Assembly (NCBI GenBank): GCA_030425205.1
Contig: JAUIAP010000054.1
Coordinates: 1 to 33,632 of the forward strand
DNA from: Anaerolineae bacterium
GTDB lineage: Bacteria > Chloroflexota > Anaerolineae > Promineifilales > Promineifilaceae
Reading direction: 5' to 3'
DNA length: 33,632 nt
The first letter of the stretch is position 1; the number at the start of each line of letters is the position of its first letter. Shown piece by piece: positions 10,262 through 20,800 of this stretch. The position numbers were made by a program, and so were the translations under genes. The notes beneath the pieces are model-generated. The model was not told where the DNA came from. It did not search any database and was given only the letters and a program-made list of their open reading frames with translations.

Positions 10262-13200
10262 TCACATATATCCTTCCCGTCTACGCCAAGCCAGCCACAG
10301 CAATGACAAACTGACAAGCAACGTCAGCAATAGCCACACCGAGCCAGCCGTCTCACTCTGCACCGATTGCACTGTGACACTGGTCGGCACTGCCTCACTC
10401 GTGCCGAGCGTGTAGTAGCCATCGGTGACACTGCTGGCGGGGAGGGTGAAGCGGGCTTGTCCATTTGCGAGCGTTGTTGCGGTGGCGAGAACAGTAAAGT
10501 TGGTAGTGAGATTCGGCCGATATAGCAACTGCTGCTGACTCACATCCTCAAACGGCAACCACAGTGTATCTACCCCGCCCACGACAAACGCAAGCACCAG
10601 ATCACCACTTGGTGTACTCGCTTCTGTCACGTCGAGATACCAACTCCGTTCCCAACGACGTTGTGTGCCAGCGGGAAGATTAGTCGAACTCTCCCCATTG
10701 TTACCTGCCGCATGACCGATGAAAACGTAATCCCCATCTTCGTTGATGATGTTGCCAGCGCGGGTCGTTTCGCCGTTCTCTAACCCAAGTGCGCCAGATT
10801 GCGCCGTGTTGACGGGCGTGCCGTCCGCTTGTCCAATCCCTGCGATATCGTAGTCGTAGTCGCCATGGGCGGGTTCATCGCCGGCATAGAGATCGACCGC
10901 AATCGGCACGTTGTACAGTCCGCTCAGGTAGTTGTGGATTGCCGCCTCTTCTGCCGCCGATAACTCACCACGCACCACGATAATTTCCGCGATGTCGCCT
11001 TCGAGTGGATAGCTGCCGCTGTTGAATCGGCCGATTTTCACCGGACTATCATTCGCATGTGTCTGCGTCGTCGTGTCCGCGCTGACCATCGCCGCCCCCG
11101 CATCAAAACGAATCCGCATCTCATCAACCGCCGCATCCCGCTGCATCAAGATGATGTGCGGATCGTTCGTATCAACAGCAGTCGTGGATAGGATATTGGG
11201 CCTCGGCCCACCATCTTGCTCCACAAGCAGACGGAAGAGCCCGCTGTTGTGTCGTGTCCACCATGACGCTTCGCCCGTCCCAGCATCCTTGGCGATGACT
11301 CCGCCTGATGACGTGTGGTCGCTTTCCATCACGACAAAGATATGGAAGCTCTCGTCGGTGTCGAAGTCGAGTGTGTCATCATCGGGGATTTCGAGGAAGT
11401 TGAACAGACCATCAAAGCGCAACACAGGCTGACCGTTGATCGCGTTTTCGACTAAACCCGGTCGCAAGAAGTCGTCGCTGTCAACGACTGTTGCGTGGTT
11501 GTCATTGCCCGACAGGTCGCCCCAACTCTGCACATCACCCGTCGCGTCTATGGTGTGGGACTGTGCTTGCAGCCACAGCATGAACTTCTCATGCGGCAAC
11601 CCCGCCGCGCCGCGCAAATTGCTCGTCGTGTCGATGTACCCTTCCCAGCCGATGTTGCCTTGACTGCCGAAGCTCGCCGTGCCGCCATCCCCCAGCACGT
11701 CGCTAGTGCGTAGCTGGATTTGGTAGGAGCCGTCGAGATTGGCGGGAACGTGGTAGCCCCATGTGGTGCTGGTCACGCCGTTGCCGCTATCAGCGAGGTG
11801 GACGGATTGCCAACCCTGATGATAGAGTGCGGCAATCTCCTCTGGCGGCAACACCTGACGATAGATCGCAATTTCATCTAACCCGCCCTCAAAATAGAGG
11901 GAATCGAGAAAATTAAACCCGTCGCGTGCGCCAATTTGGAAGGCGATTGTGGCGTGTGGCTTTGTGCCTGCAAAATCCGTTGTGCTTCCAACAGGTCTGC
12001 CATTGACGTAGATGGTGTAAGTTGTGCCGTCAAACGTCGTGGCGATGTGATTCCATGCGGACAGGGTGAGAACATCGTTCACGCGATACTCTCTGCGCGT
12101 TGTGCCGTCGCCAAACTCCACACGCACATCATCGCCAAAGACGGCAATCCCCGGATACGCTGTCTGTGGATTATTGCGATCTGTCACGCCGCCCAGCACC
12201 ATACCGCCTAGGAATTCCCCTTCGGTGCGAACCCAAGCCATTTGGGTGAATTCGCCGTCGCTCAGGTCAAGGTGTGGTTGTGGGATGACGCTGATTACGT
12301 CCATATTGCCATCGAGTGCGTATCCACCTGCGCCAACAGCCGCATTGGATGTGCCGCCGCTGCCGTTGAGCGTGTACGGGTTGCCACCGCCGCCAGCAAA
12401 GCTGAAAGTCACCTCATTATCATAGGGTGAGCGGTCTACGACCAACTGATTGGGCAGGATGCGCTCTGTGTCGAGAGGTAAATGCAACACGGGTTCAAAA
12501 CCGCGATAGAGACGGTTCACCTCTGCCGCACTGAGAACCTTGTCGTATACAGCCACCTCGTCGAGCAGTCCGCTAAATGACCGATAGTTGTGTGTCCAAA
12601 CTTCGCCCAAGATGAAGTCGTGACCTGCGGCGGGTTCTGCTGTGGTTGTCGTGCTGCCTTCTTGTGTGCCGTTGATGTAGATTTTCAACTCGTCGCTGTT
12701 GGCATCGTATGTTACCCAGACGTGAATCCATTGTTCTGGCTCAAATGTCTGCGTTAAACGGTAAAAGGGTCTAGACGAATCGGTGAAGTAGAAGGTGCGT
12801 AGATGGGTGCTGTAAACAATGAAGTTGCTCAATGCTGTGTCTGCTTCGTCGCCAAACCCAAAGAGTGGTCTATCGCCAAGCGCGTCGTCGGCATAGACCC
12901 ACCCACCGAACGAGTAGGAGCCGCTGGTCATGCTGTCCACTACATCAGGGGCGGTCACATAGTCGTTGTCGCCGTCAAAGCGGACGGCGTTGCCGACTTT
13001 GCCACGTTCGGCCGATTCTGGGCAGTTTACACACGCCGCATCATTTCCTTCACCAGACAGATCGTTGTACGTCCCCACAAGCGTATCGAGCGAGAAGTGC
13101 AAAATGTTGCCGTCGTCAAATTCGCGCACCGTCGAGCGGTCGTTGCGGTCGGTTTGATGGAAGCTTACTTCGACCCCTGCCACACCAGTTGCGTCGCTGA

Positions 13201-16200
13201 CGGTTCCCGTGATCGTCGTCAACTGGTCGATGGCGGAGTCGGATGGAGCAGGGTATTGAAGTTGGGCAACTGGAGCTGTGCCGTCAACGGGCGTAGCGAC
13301 AGTGCGCGTTGACGTGTTGCCCACGCCGTCTGTCGCCTCGATGCGAATGGTGTAACTGCCCTCTGGTCGCGTCGTAAATGGGTAGTCGATTTGCCATGAA
13401 TTGCCGTTCAGCGTTGCTGTCCGTCGGCCGCTGACAGAATCACCGCTTGCATCGCGTATCTCGACGATTACCTCTGCGGTCGGACTCCCCACCGCCGTCA
13501 CATCTCCACTGAGCGGCAAGTCCCAACTGTCATTTACGCTGTTGCGGGTGACGGATGGCACACTGCTCTCCACGTTGACCGCGCCGAGCGTGGGTGGCAC
13601 TTCGTCAAAGCGCAGGTTTTGTGTCTTTTGCAGAATGTTTCCCGCCGCATCTTCCACCTCTAAGCTGATTGGAACCGTTTCGCCATTCATGAGCTGACAA
13701 CAAGGGACAAAGGGCGTAAACGTGAACAGCCACGCATCCCCATCCCGTGTGGCGGGTTGCGGCATACCAAAGTTAGAGGGCGATGCCTTGACAGACGTGA
13801 TGTCAGATGTTCCGTCTTCTGCAAGCACGGTCAGCACAATCTCGTTGACGGGTAGATAGGTTGCAGTCGTTGAAATACTGGCGGTCGGCAAATCTGCATC
13901 GACAAGGATTTCAGTTTCGATACGTGCATCGTACAAATCGGCTTGATGACGCACGAGATTGGCGATTGCATCACTGGATAACGCACTGTCGTAGAAAATG
14001 AATTCATCTAAATCACCCGCATACTCAAGAATCGGCCCACGCCCTAGCACGATGTCACCTGTCGAACTGCACGACCCCACCCCAGCCGCAGAGCTAACAA
14101 GCGAGCCATTGATGTACAGTTGGTGTTCGCTGCCAGTGACGACGAGCATGACGTGATTCCAATAGTCGGCAATGAGTGGTTGCTGGCTGATTTGTGGTTG
14201 CCGATCTGTACACGCACTATCACGAGTCGCCAGCACAACACGCAAATCATTGAGCAGGTAAAAGTTGAACGGGCTATGGGTGTGTGAGGGGTTGCCAGTG
14301 GTCGCTTCCCATGTGGCGAACGTTGCGTTGGTTGGAGAGTTTTGCGGGCGTAGCCACATTCCAACGCTAAACGCATCGGTGTCGAATTCTGAGCGATAAG
14401 GGATGGTCACTGCATCATCAACGCCGTCAAAGTTGAGGCCGTTGTGCTGCTTGCCAGCGATGCCAGCGTTGGGACATTGATCGGCCGAACCACGTCCACC
14501 ACCCCAGCGTGCATTCACGTCGGCGAGCGTCATGTCGCGCTGCCCCGTACCGTCGGCACGTCCCGCCATAAATGATGCGTCGAGCGACTGCGACAGCGCC
14601 CACAGATCTTCTTCAGGGAAACTCGTTGCGCTGCGTGTCGCCGTCGGGTTGGCGCAAATGACGGCGGTGGAGACACCTTGATTCTCCTGCACCGAAAGAC
14701 CCGTCAAGTACCATTCGTCGCTGTAGGTGTGCATGATGCGCGAGCCGTTTTCGATCCAGTTGTCGGGGATACCGTCGTCGTTGTCATCGGCCGAACACCA
14801 CGCCTCGATCTCCTCTGCTGTCGGATTGGTGAGACTGCTTTGATCACAACTGTCTGTCTTCACCTCCACCAGCCACGTCAGCCGCACGCTATGGTCGCCC
14901 CCCCAATTCGCGCCCGTGAACTGATACGGCATCCGCCCTGAAAAGGCGACTGCGCCACCTTGTGCATCCTCCTTCACCAGCACCAACGGCACGTAGGCAA
15001 GCATGGTGGTGCTGCCTGACACAATCGGCCGAAAACTGATCCCATACTGCTCCTCCGACAGCGTTTGCGCTGTCCCAAAACGGCTTGCAAACTCAGGGAT
15101 TTCGATTTCAAGCATCGGCACAAGCCGCATATCGCCGTTGTCATTGCGCGGGTCTTTAATGGTGCCAGTGTGACTATCGGCAAAAGTAGAGTCAAACACG
15201 CGCGTGACTTGACCAGCGGTGTCCTCGTCTGGCCAGTCAAGCGGATTGAAGGCGTACCAGAGATGATCTGGGTCGGTCGGCCGCAGTTGAAAATCGACGT
15301 AGGTAATTTTGTTGTGTTCTAAATTGTCGATGCTCAGGTTGAACGTGTCGTCAGCGAGACCGTTGGTGATGTCACCAATCGACCTTCTCGGCGCGAGGTC
15401 AACAGAATCGGGAACGAGATCGTTGTCGTTATCCCAATCAAACACGTCTGGTTCGCTATCGCCGTCGCTGTTCGGACAATCGAGCGCGTTGCTGACGATG
15501 CTGCACTCCAGCCCGTCGGGCAAACCATCGCCGTTCGTATCCTGCAACAGCGGGTCTAAGTACCGCTGTACGCCGTTGCCGTCGATGAACCCCTCAACCT
15601 CAATCTTGTCTTTCAGCCCGTCACCGTCCGAATCATCTGCTGTCGGATTTGTGCCAAGCTCCATCACTTCAATGCGGTCGTCTAACCCATCGTCATCGCT
15701 ATCCGCATCGTTGGGGTCTGTCTCCAGCAGCCCTTCAATCACGTCGGTCAGACGGTCGCCGTCGCTATCCGTGCCGTCATCGATAATTTCTTCATCATCG
15801 TTGGCGAGTTCTGTGGACAACCGCGCCAAATCGACATCCAACCCCGCCGCCTCATTGCGCTCCGCAATCGCGGCAAACTGCTCCTTCGCGTCGTCTAGCT
15901 CATCCCGATTAGGGTCTTGCGCGGGATTGGCCTCGTAAAATGCCGACACACGCTGAACGCGAAAGATCGGCATCAGCGGCGTGAGCAACATGCTGAACGC
16001 CAGCGAAATGGTCAACCCACGCTGCAAGCGGCGCGATGGACGGTTCAACATCGCGTGTAGGAGTGCCGACACCAGCACAACGGTCAACAGTGTGTGACCC
16101 ATCTGCGTTGTGTCAGCGGCGGCGATTTGATCGCGCACCTGTCCAAACAGCGTCGGCGGCAGCAGGCTTGTCTTTTCTTTCCAATTGGAGAAGGTGGTCG

Positions 16201-16927
16201 TGATGGTCGCGTCGATCTGGTCGATTGCGTCGGGTGGCAGTTCGATGTGAATGATTTGGCGCACGGGCAAGCCGTTCGCGGGGTCGATCCACAGCTCACC
16301 GCTACCCACCATGTCGGCGTATTGTTGTTGAATTTGGTAGTTGAATCCGTGCGGCAAAAGCCCATCGCTACGCGCCTGAGCTTCCATTAAATCACGCATG
16401 TGGGTTGCGTAGGCGAGGCCGTCAATGGTGAAGGTGTAGATGTCGTAGTCGGAACCCTCGCGGCTCACCCCAACATCAGCAGCCGCATTCAAAAAGCCAA
16501 GCGGATCACCGCCGGGTGCAAACAGGTTGGCAACGTTGTCGATCTCCTGCCATGCGGTGTGGGATTGTCGGCCGAATGCCTGCCCATCCTCCACCTTGAT
16601 CTCGATCGCCCCCGCGCCGCTGACGACGCTACCGCCGTTTGTCCACATCTGAAAGTTCATCGTCTCCGCAGTGCGGTCGAGCGATCCTTCGAGATACATT
16701 TGGTGGGTTTTGGCGGTGCGCCCGTTGTTGACGAGCAGGGGGAGTGGGTGGGTGGTTTGCTCGATGGTGGTGGCGTATTGGTAAGTGGTGGCGTTTTCGG
16801 CCGATTGCCACGCCGCCTGTAGTTGGTTGTTTGCACTAGGCGCGGCCGTTAGCTGTCGCGCCGCAAGCAGGAGAAGGGCAACGGCAAATGAGGTGAAGTA
16901 CAGTTTGTAAACGGCCGAATGTTTCAT
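10262..16927 (-). CDS. Giant LamG / calcium-repeat surface protein, paralogue of the 3-9947 product
   Basis: 2221 aa, starting with a hydrophobic N-terminus (residues 10-28, signal or anchor). Residues 30-255 form a beta-rich domain that resembles LolA/LppX-type lipoprotein carriers (tentative). Two membrane segments follow at about 279-295 and 304-322, then DxDxDG calcium repeats at 385-510. Residues 525-800 match the same region of the convergent giant protein, for example QLRPTDPDHL here and QLRPTNPDHL there. LamG-like domains follow at about 815-975, 1230-1440, 1450-1660 and 1740-1960, with Ig-like segments between the first two. The protein ends in a membrane span and WRRREGYM. The first LamG lacks its usual opening strand, as if joined across a deletion. 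The start ATG follows a GGGAA ribosome site. It is probably displayed on the cell surface; its ligand is unknown. It lies downstream of the kinase-regulator pair on the same strand. Confidence 0.9.
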   Translation of the reverse strand: MKHSAVYKLYFTSFAVALLLLAARQLTAAPSANNQLQAAWQSAENATTYQYATTIEQTTHPLPLLVNNGRTAKTHQMYLEGSLDRTAETMNFQMWTNGGSVVSGAGAIEIKVEDGQAFGRQSHTAWQEIDNVANLFAPGGDPLGFLNAAADVGVSREGSDYDIYTFTIDGLAYATHMRDLMEAQARSDGLLPHGFNYQIQQQYADMVGSGELWIDPANGLPVRQIIHIELPPDAIDQIDATITTTFSNWKEKTSLLPPTLFGQVRDQIAAADTTQMGHTLLTVVLVSALLHAMLNRPSRRLQRGLTISLAFSMLLTPLMPIFRVQRVSAFYEANPAQDPNRDELDDAKEQFAAIAERNEAAGLDVDLARLSTELANDDEEIIDDGTDSDGDRLTDVIEGLLETDPNDADSDDDGLDDRIEVMELGTNPTADDSDGDGLKDKIEVEGFIDGNGVQRYLDPLLQDTNGDGLPDGLECSIVSNALDCPNSDGDSEPDVFDWDNDNDLVPDSVDLAPRRSIGDITNGLADDTFNLSIDNLEHNKITYVDFQLRPTDPDHLWYAFNPLDWPDEDTAGQVTRVFDSTFADSHTGTIKDPRNDNGDMRLVPMLEIEIPEFASRFGTAQTLSEEQYGISFRPIVSGSTTMLAYVPLVLVKEDAQGGAVAFSGRMPYQFTGANWGGDHSVRLTWLVEVKTDSCDQSSLTNPTAEEIEAWCSADDNDDGIPDNWIENGSRIMHTYSDEWYLTGLSVQENQGVSTAVICANPTATRSATSFPEEDLWALSQSLDASFMAGRADGTGQRDMTLADVNARWGGGRGSADQCPNAGIAGKQHNGLNFDGVDDAVTIPYRSEFDTDAFSVGMWLRPQNSPTNATFATWEATTGNPSHTHSPFNFYLLNDLRVVLATRDSACTDRQPQISQQPLIADYWNHVMLVVTGSEHQLYINGSLVSSAAGVGSCSSTGDIVLGRGPILEYAGDLDEFIFYDSALSSDAIANLVRHQADLYDARIETEILVDADLPTASISTTATYLPVNEIVLTVLAEDGTSDITSVKASPSNFGMPQPATRDGDAWLFTFTPFVPCCQLMNGETVPISLEVEDAAGNILQKTQNLRFDEVPPTLGAVNVESSVPSVTRNSVNDSWDLPLSGDVTAVGSPTAEVIVEIRDASGDSVSGRRTATLNGNSWQIDYPFTTRPEGSYTIRIEATDGVGNTSTRTVATPVDGTAPVAQLQYPAPSDSAIDQLTTITGTVSDATGVAGVEVSFHQTDRNDRSTVREFDDGNILHFSLDTLVGTYNDLSGEGNDAACVNCPESAERGKVGNAVRFDGDNDYVTAPDVVDSMTSGSYSFGGWVYADDALGDRPLFGFGDEADTALSNFIVYSTHLRTFYFTDSSRPFYRLTQTFEPEQWIHVWVTYDANSDELKIYINGTQEGSTTTTAEPAAGHDFILGEVWTHNYRSFSGLLDEVAVYDKVLSAAEVNRLYRGFEPVLHLPLDTERILPNQLVVDRSPYDNEVTFSFAGGGGNPYTLNGSGGTSNAAVGAGGYALDGNMDVISVIPQPHLDLSDGEFTQMAWVRTEGEFLGGMVLGGVTDRNNPQTAYPGIAVFGDDVRVEFGDGTTRREYRVNDVLTLSAWNHIATTFDGTTYTIYVNGRPVGSTTDFAGTKPHATIAFQIGARDGFNFLDSLYFEGGLDEIAIYRQVLPPEEIAALYHQGWQSVHLADSGNGVTSTTWGYHVPANLDGSYQIQLRTSDVLGDGGTASFGSQGNIGWEGYIDTTSNLRGAAGLPHEKFMLWLQAQSHTIDATGDVQSWGDLSGNDNHATVVDSDDFLRPGLVENAINGQPVLRFDGLFNFLEIPDDDTLDFDTDESFHIFVVMESDHTSSGGVIAKDAGTGEASWWTRHNSGLFRLLVEQDGGPRPNILSTTAVDTNDPHIILMQRDAAVDEMRIRFDAGAAMVSADTTTQTHANDSPVKIGRFNSGSYPLEGDIAEIIVVRGELSAAEEAAIHNYLSGLYNVPIAVDLYAGDEPAHGDYDYDIAGIGQADGTPVNTAQSGALGLENGETTRAGNIINEDGDYVFIGHAAGNNGESSTNLPAGTQRRWERSWYLDVTEASTPSGDLVLAFVVGGVDTLWLPFEDVSQQQLLYRPNLTTNFTVLATATTLANGQARFTLPASSVTDGYYTLGTSEAVPTSVTVQSVQSETAGSVWLLLTLLVSLSLLWLAWRRREGYM

Positions 16928-17175
16928 GTGGATTCCCGTGGTCGTAGCTGGTTTCTTTACTTTTTCTGAGGATAGGGTGGAAAAAGTGCAGGGTTGTCAT
17001 GCACGAACGGATACAATGTCTTCGCTTTACGCTCCCATCGTATGCTCTTTCCACGCAATCCCTGAAACAAACCGCCAGACTGCTTTGACGGTGACGTAGC
17101 TATCTGTACTGTACGTGAACGAGTCGAGGAATGGGAGTGAAGAATTTAATCGCTTTTCGACAATTTTTTCACTCG

Positions 17176-17802
17176 TCAGTCGAGTGTCGCCCAGCCGTAG
17201 CGCAAGGCGTAAAGCGCGGCCTCCGTGCGATTCTGCACGTTGAGCTTGTTGAAGATGACGCGCAGCCGATTGCCAATCGTGCCGACGGCCAAGTGTAGCT
17301 GGTCGGCGATGGTCTGATTGTTTGCGCCCTGTGCGACCAGACGTAGCAGCGCAATTTCATTCTCGTTGAGGATGGGGGCATCGCCGCTCAACTGTGAAAG
17401 GATGGTGGGCGTGATGGAGGGGTCGAGCCAGCCGCCGCCGTTGTGGATGGTGCGGATGGCGGTGAACAACATCTTTTCATCGGCCGTTTTCAAAATATAC
17501 CCAGCCGCCCCCGCTCGTAAACTCGCCAATATCTGCAAATCCTGCTTGTACATCGTCAAAATCAGAATGCGTGCCTCAGGATTCTCGCGCAAAATGGCGG
17601 TGGTCGCCTCAATGCCCGTCATGTTGGGCATTTGAATGTCCATCAAAATGACATCGGGCTTGAGCTTTTTTGTGAGCGCAACCGCATTCGCCCCGTCAGT
17701 TGCCTGCCCGATAACATAAAAGCCACCGTTGATCTCACATAATTGCGCGAGTCCTGTGCGAAAAAGCTGGTGATCGTCGGCGATCAAAAGTTTGATAGAC
17801 AT
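17176..17802 (-). CDS. NarL/FixJ-type response regulator
   Basis: 208 aa, full length for the family. The receiver domain (residues 1-120) has the acidic pair D9-D10, phospho-acceptor D55 in LMDIQMP, T83 and K105. The LuxR-type helix-turn-helix is at about 140-205 (LNENEIALLRLVAQGANNQT, then recognition helix AVGTIGNRLRVIFNKL). The start is only 9 nt after the stop of the upstream sensor kinase, so the two are co-transcribed and form a cognate pair. Phosphorylated by the kinase, it should bind DNA and set transcription of target genes. The next gene on the same strand, 248 bp downstream, is the 2221-aa surface protein, which is a reasonable candidate target (inference). Confidence 0.93.
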   Translation of the reverse strand: MSIKLLIADDHQLFRTGLAQLCEINGGFYVIGQATDGANAVALTKKLKPDVILMDIQMPNMTGIEATTAILRENPEARILILTMYKQDLQILASLRAGAAGYILKTADEKMLFTAIRTIHNGGGWLDPSITPTILSQLSGDAPILNENEIALLRLVAQGANNQTIADQLHLAVGTIGNRLRVIFNKLNVQNRTEAALYALRYGWATLD

Positions 17803-17811
17803 CGGTTAAAT

Positions 17812-20800
17812 TTAACCCATAAGTGGCAACAAAACTGTAACTTCCGTTCCTTTGTCGCTCGTTGATCGAATTGTGTGCCGCCCATTGCGTAAGGCGATGC
17901 GCTCTTTTAGTTGGGTGAGGCCGAAGTGGTTGCCCGGCGTTGTTTTGTTTATGTCGAAGCCAATGCCATCGTCGCGCACGGTGAGTTGAAGCTGACCATC
18001 TGCAACGGCCGCCTGCACCCATAGGTTATCGGCCGCTGCGTGTTGTGCCGCATTGTTCATCAACTCTTGGATGATGCGAAATGCGTCGTGTTCCAAATCT
18101 GTTGGAATTTGCTCCGTTAGGGAAAGATGCACTTGTAGTTTATACTGTTCGCGCAAAAGGGCGGCGAACTGTTCGATGGCAGCGTTGAAACCGAGTTCTT
18201 CGAGCATAATCGGCCGAAGTGCATAAACCGACCGCCGCACCTCCTCGATACTCTCCCCCAACACCGCCACGCCCTCATCAAACTGCTCTGGTAACTGCTC
18301 AGGGGTGCGTTGCAACAGCGTGTTCCAAACGCGCATTCGGAAGCGCAATGCTGCCAACGTTTGCGCCAGCCCGTCGTGCATCTCACGCGCAATTCGCGCC
18401 CGATCTTCTTCGCGCACCCGCTGGGCATAGGTCAGCGTCTCGCGGACGCGCCGCGCATGGGCCAGTTCACGCGCCTGTCTGCGTGTCCGCACCTGCACCA
18501 GCAGCGCGACGGCCGTCACCGCCAGCAATCCATAGCCCGCATACGCCCACCATGTCTGCCACCATGGGGGCAAAATCGTCAGCGCGACGGTCAGCATCTC
18601 CTCATTCCACACCCCATCGCTGTTCGCCGCACGCACGCGAAACGTATATTGTCCGGGATCGAGATTGGTGTAGGTGACAAAATTGCGATTGCCCACATTA
18701 TTCCAATTGGGGTCAACCCCGTCCATTTTGTGGGCGTAGCTGTTTTGGGCGGGGTTGGTATAGCCAAGCGCAGCAAACTCAAACGAAAAGACCGACTGAT
18801 CGTGTGTCAGCGTGATCTCGTCAATAAAGTTGATGTGTTGTCCGTTCAAAAGCTCGGACTCTCGTTCAACCGATTGGTTAAACAGTTGAAAATCAGTCAG
18901 GTAGACGGGGGGTGGGTGCGGGTTATCGCGCAACGTCTGCGGGTCAAAAACGAGAATGCCCCCATCTTGTCCAAACATCAACTCACCTGACGATGTTTGC
19001 AAATAGGCCGCTTGCACAAAGCCACCGGGCAAAAAGCCGTCGCTTTGGTTATAGCGACGCACCGCTTCTGAACGCATGTCAAAGTGGACGAGATCGTTAG
19101 GCGTGGAAATCCAGAGGGTGTCGTTGGCTCCTTGCAAAATGCCCAAAATGATGTTGTCGATCCCCCTGTCGTACCGTGTGACGGTTCCCGTTGTGCGGTC
19201 GAGATGCGCCAACCCATCCCCCCACGTCCCGATCCAGAGATCGCCATCTCTATCTTCGTGAATGACGGAGACAAACCCCTGTACGTCGATGTCGGGAATG
19301 CGAACGGTTTGTCGGGTTGTTGGGTCGATGGTGTGTAACCCTGCCTGTGAACCGATCCAGATTTGCTGCTCGTCATCTTGATGAAGCGCGTAGACTCCAC
19401 TTGGTTGCTCATCCTCTGCGATGGCTTCAATCGTTGTCAATTCATTGTTGTGTGGGTTGAAAACAAATAGGCCATGCGATGTGCCGATCCAGAGGCTGGA
19501 ATCGGCCGATTCCAACACCACCCGCGCCAGCACGCTTTCTGGTAGCAGTTCAATACGCTCAGATTGCAACGTCGCTGGGTCAAAATGGGTCACGCCGCTA
19601 AACGAACCGATCCACAATCCTCCATCGGCCGCTGGCTCGATGTCAAAAATAAATGCGTTATCGTCATCAATGAGATAAGTTTGCCGCGCAACTGTGTCAC
19701 TGCTACGGTCGATCTGCACCAGCGTTGAATCAGGTGTCCCTGCCCAAAGTTTCCCATCTGGTGATTCCTCAATAACCGTCACAAATGCGTCCAGCATGAT
19801 CTGGTCTGTGAATTTATAACGGTGTGGATCGAGGCGATTGATCCCCGCCGTCCATGAACCGATCCAGAGCGTGCCAGTGCGGTCTTCGTATAGTGAAACG
19901 ATAGCGTTGTTACTCAGGCTGGTGGGGTCGTCGGGGTCGTGCGTGTAGGTGTGAAATGTTTGGCTGTCGCGCATGAACTGAAACAACCCGTCGCCGTTGG
20001 TGGCGAACCAGATGTCACCGTTCGTGTCTTCGAGTATTGACCAGATGAACGCGGAGCGCAGTGTGTCGGGGGTGTTCGCGGGGAGGGGGAGTGGGGTTTG
20101 AGTTTCGGCCGAAATCAAACTCACCCCTGCCGCTGACCCAACCCAAATCATATCGTGACTATCCACCAACAACGCGGGGAGTGCGGGGTGACCGATTTGG
20201 CGTTCTGGCGGCGCGTCGGGATGAAAGCGCGTGAGTTCGTCCGTCTGCAAATCGAGGCGATCCAGCCCATCCATCGTACCGACCCAAACGCCACCAAAGC
20301 GATCAATCGCCATCGGCCCAGAGCGCGGATGGCTGATGGGATGACTGTCTGTTGTGAACCGCTCAAACGTCTCCGTCACGGGATCAAACCGATTGAAGCC
20401 GTTGTTGCGCGTCGTGATCCACAAGTCGCCAGCATCATCTTCGGCAATCGCGTAGATGTAGTCGTCGCTGAGTGAAGTTGGATCATCTGGGTCGTGGCGA
20501 TAGTGCGTAAACGTTTCTGTTGTCAGGTCAAGCCGATTGAGACCGCCGCCGCGTGTGCCAATCCAGAGTATATTTGGCTCGCTCTCATGCAGTGCGCCGA
20601 TGTCGTTGGTGGTCAGGCTGTTTTCGTCGTCATTGTCGTGATAATAGACGGTGAAGCGGCTGCCATCATATTTGTTGAGGCCGTTTTGTGTGCCAAACCA
20701 GAGGAAGCCCTTGCTGTCTTGCAAAATGGCGAGGATGGTGCTTTCAGAGAGTCCGTCCTCGACGGTGATGTGGTCAATGCGTTCGGTTTGTGCTGCTGCG

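Noticed and set aside
15309..15938. A 209-codon plus-strand frame rich in serine.
   Set aside because: It is the reverse image of the calcium-repeat region of the minus-strand giant gene; the Asp codons read as Ser-rich nonsense.
17170..17186. Hairpin CACTCG-TCAGT-CGAGTG at the end of the response regulator as terminator.
   Set aside because: It overlaps the stop codon and, read on the minus strand, is followed by an A-run rather than a T-run.
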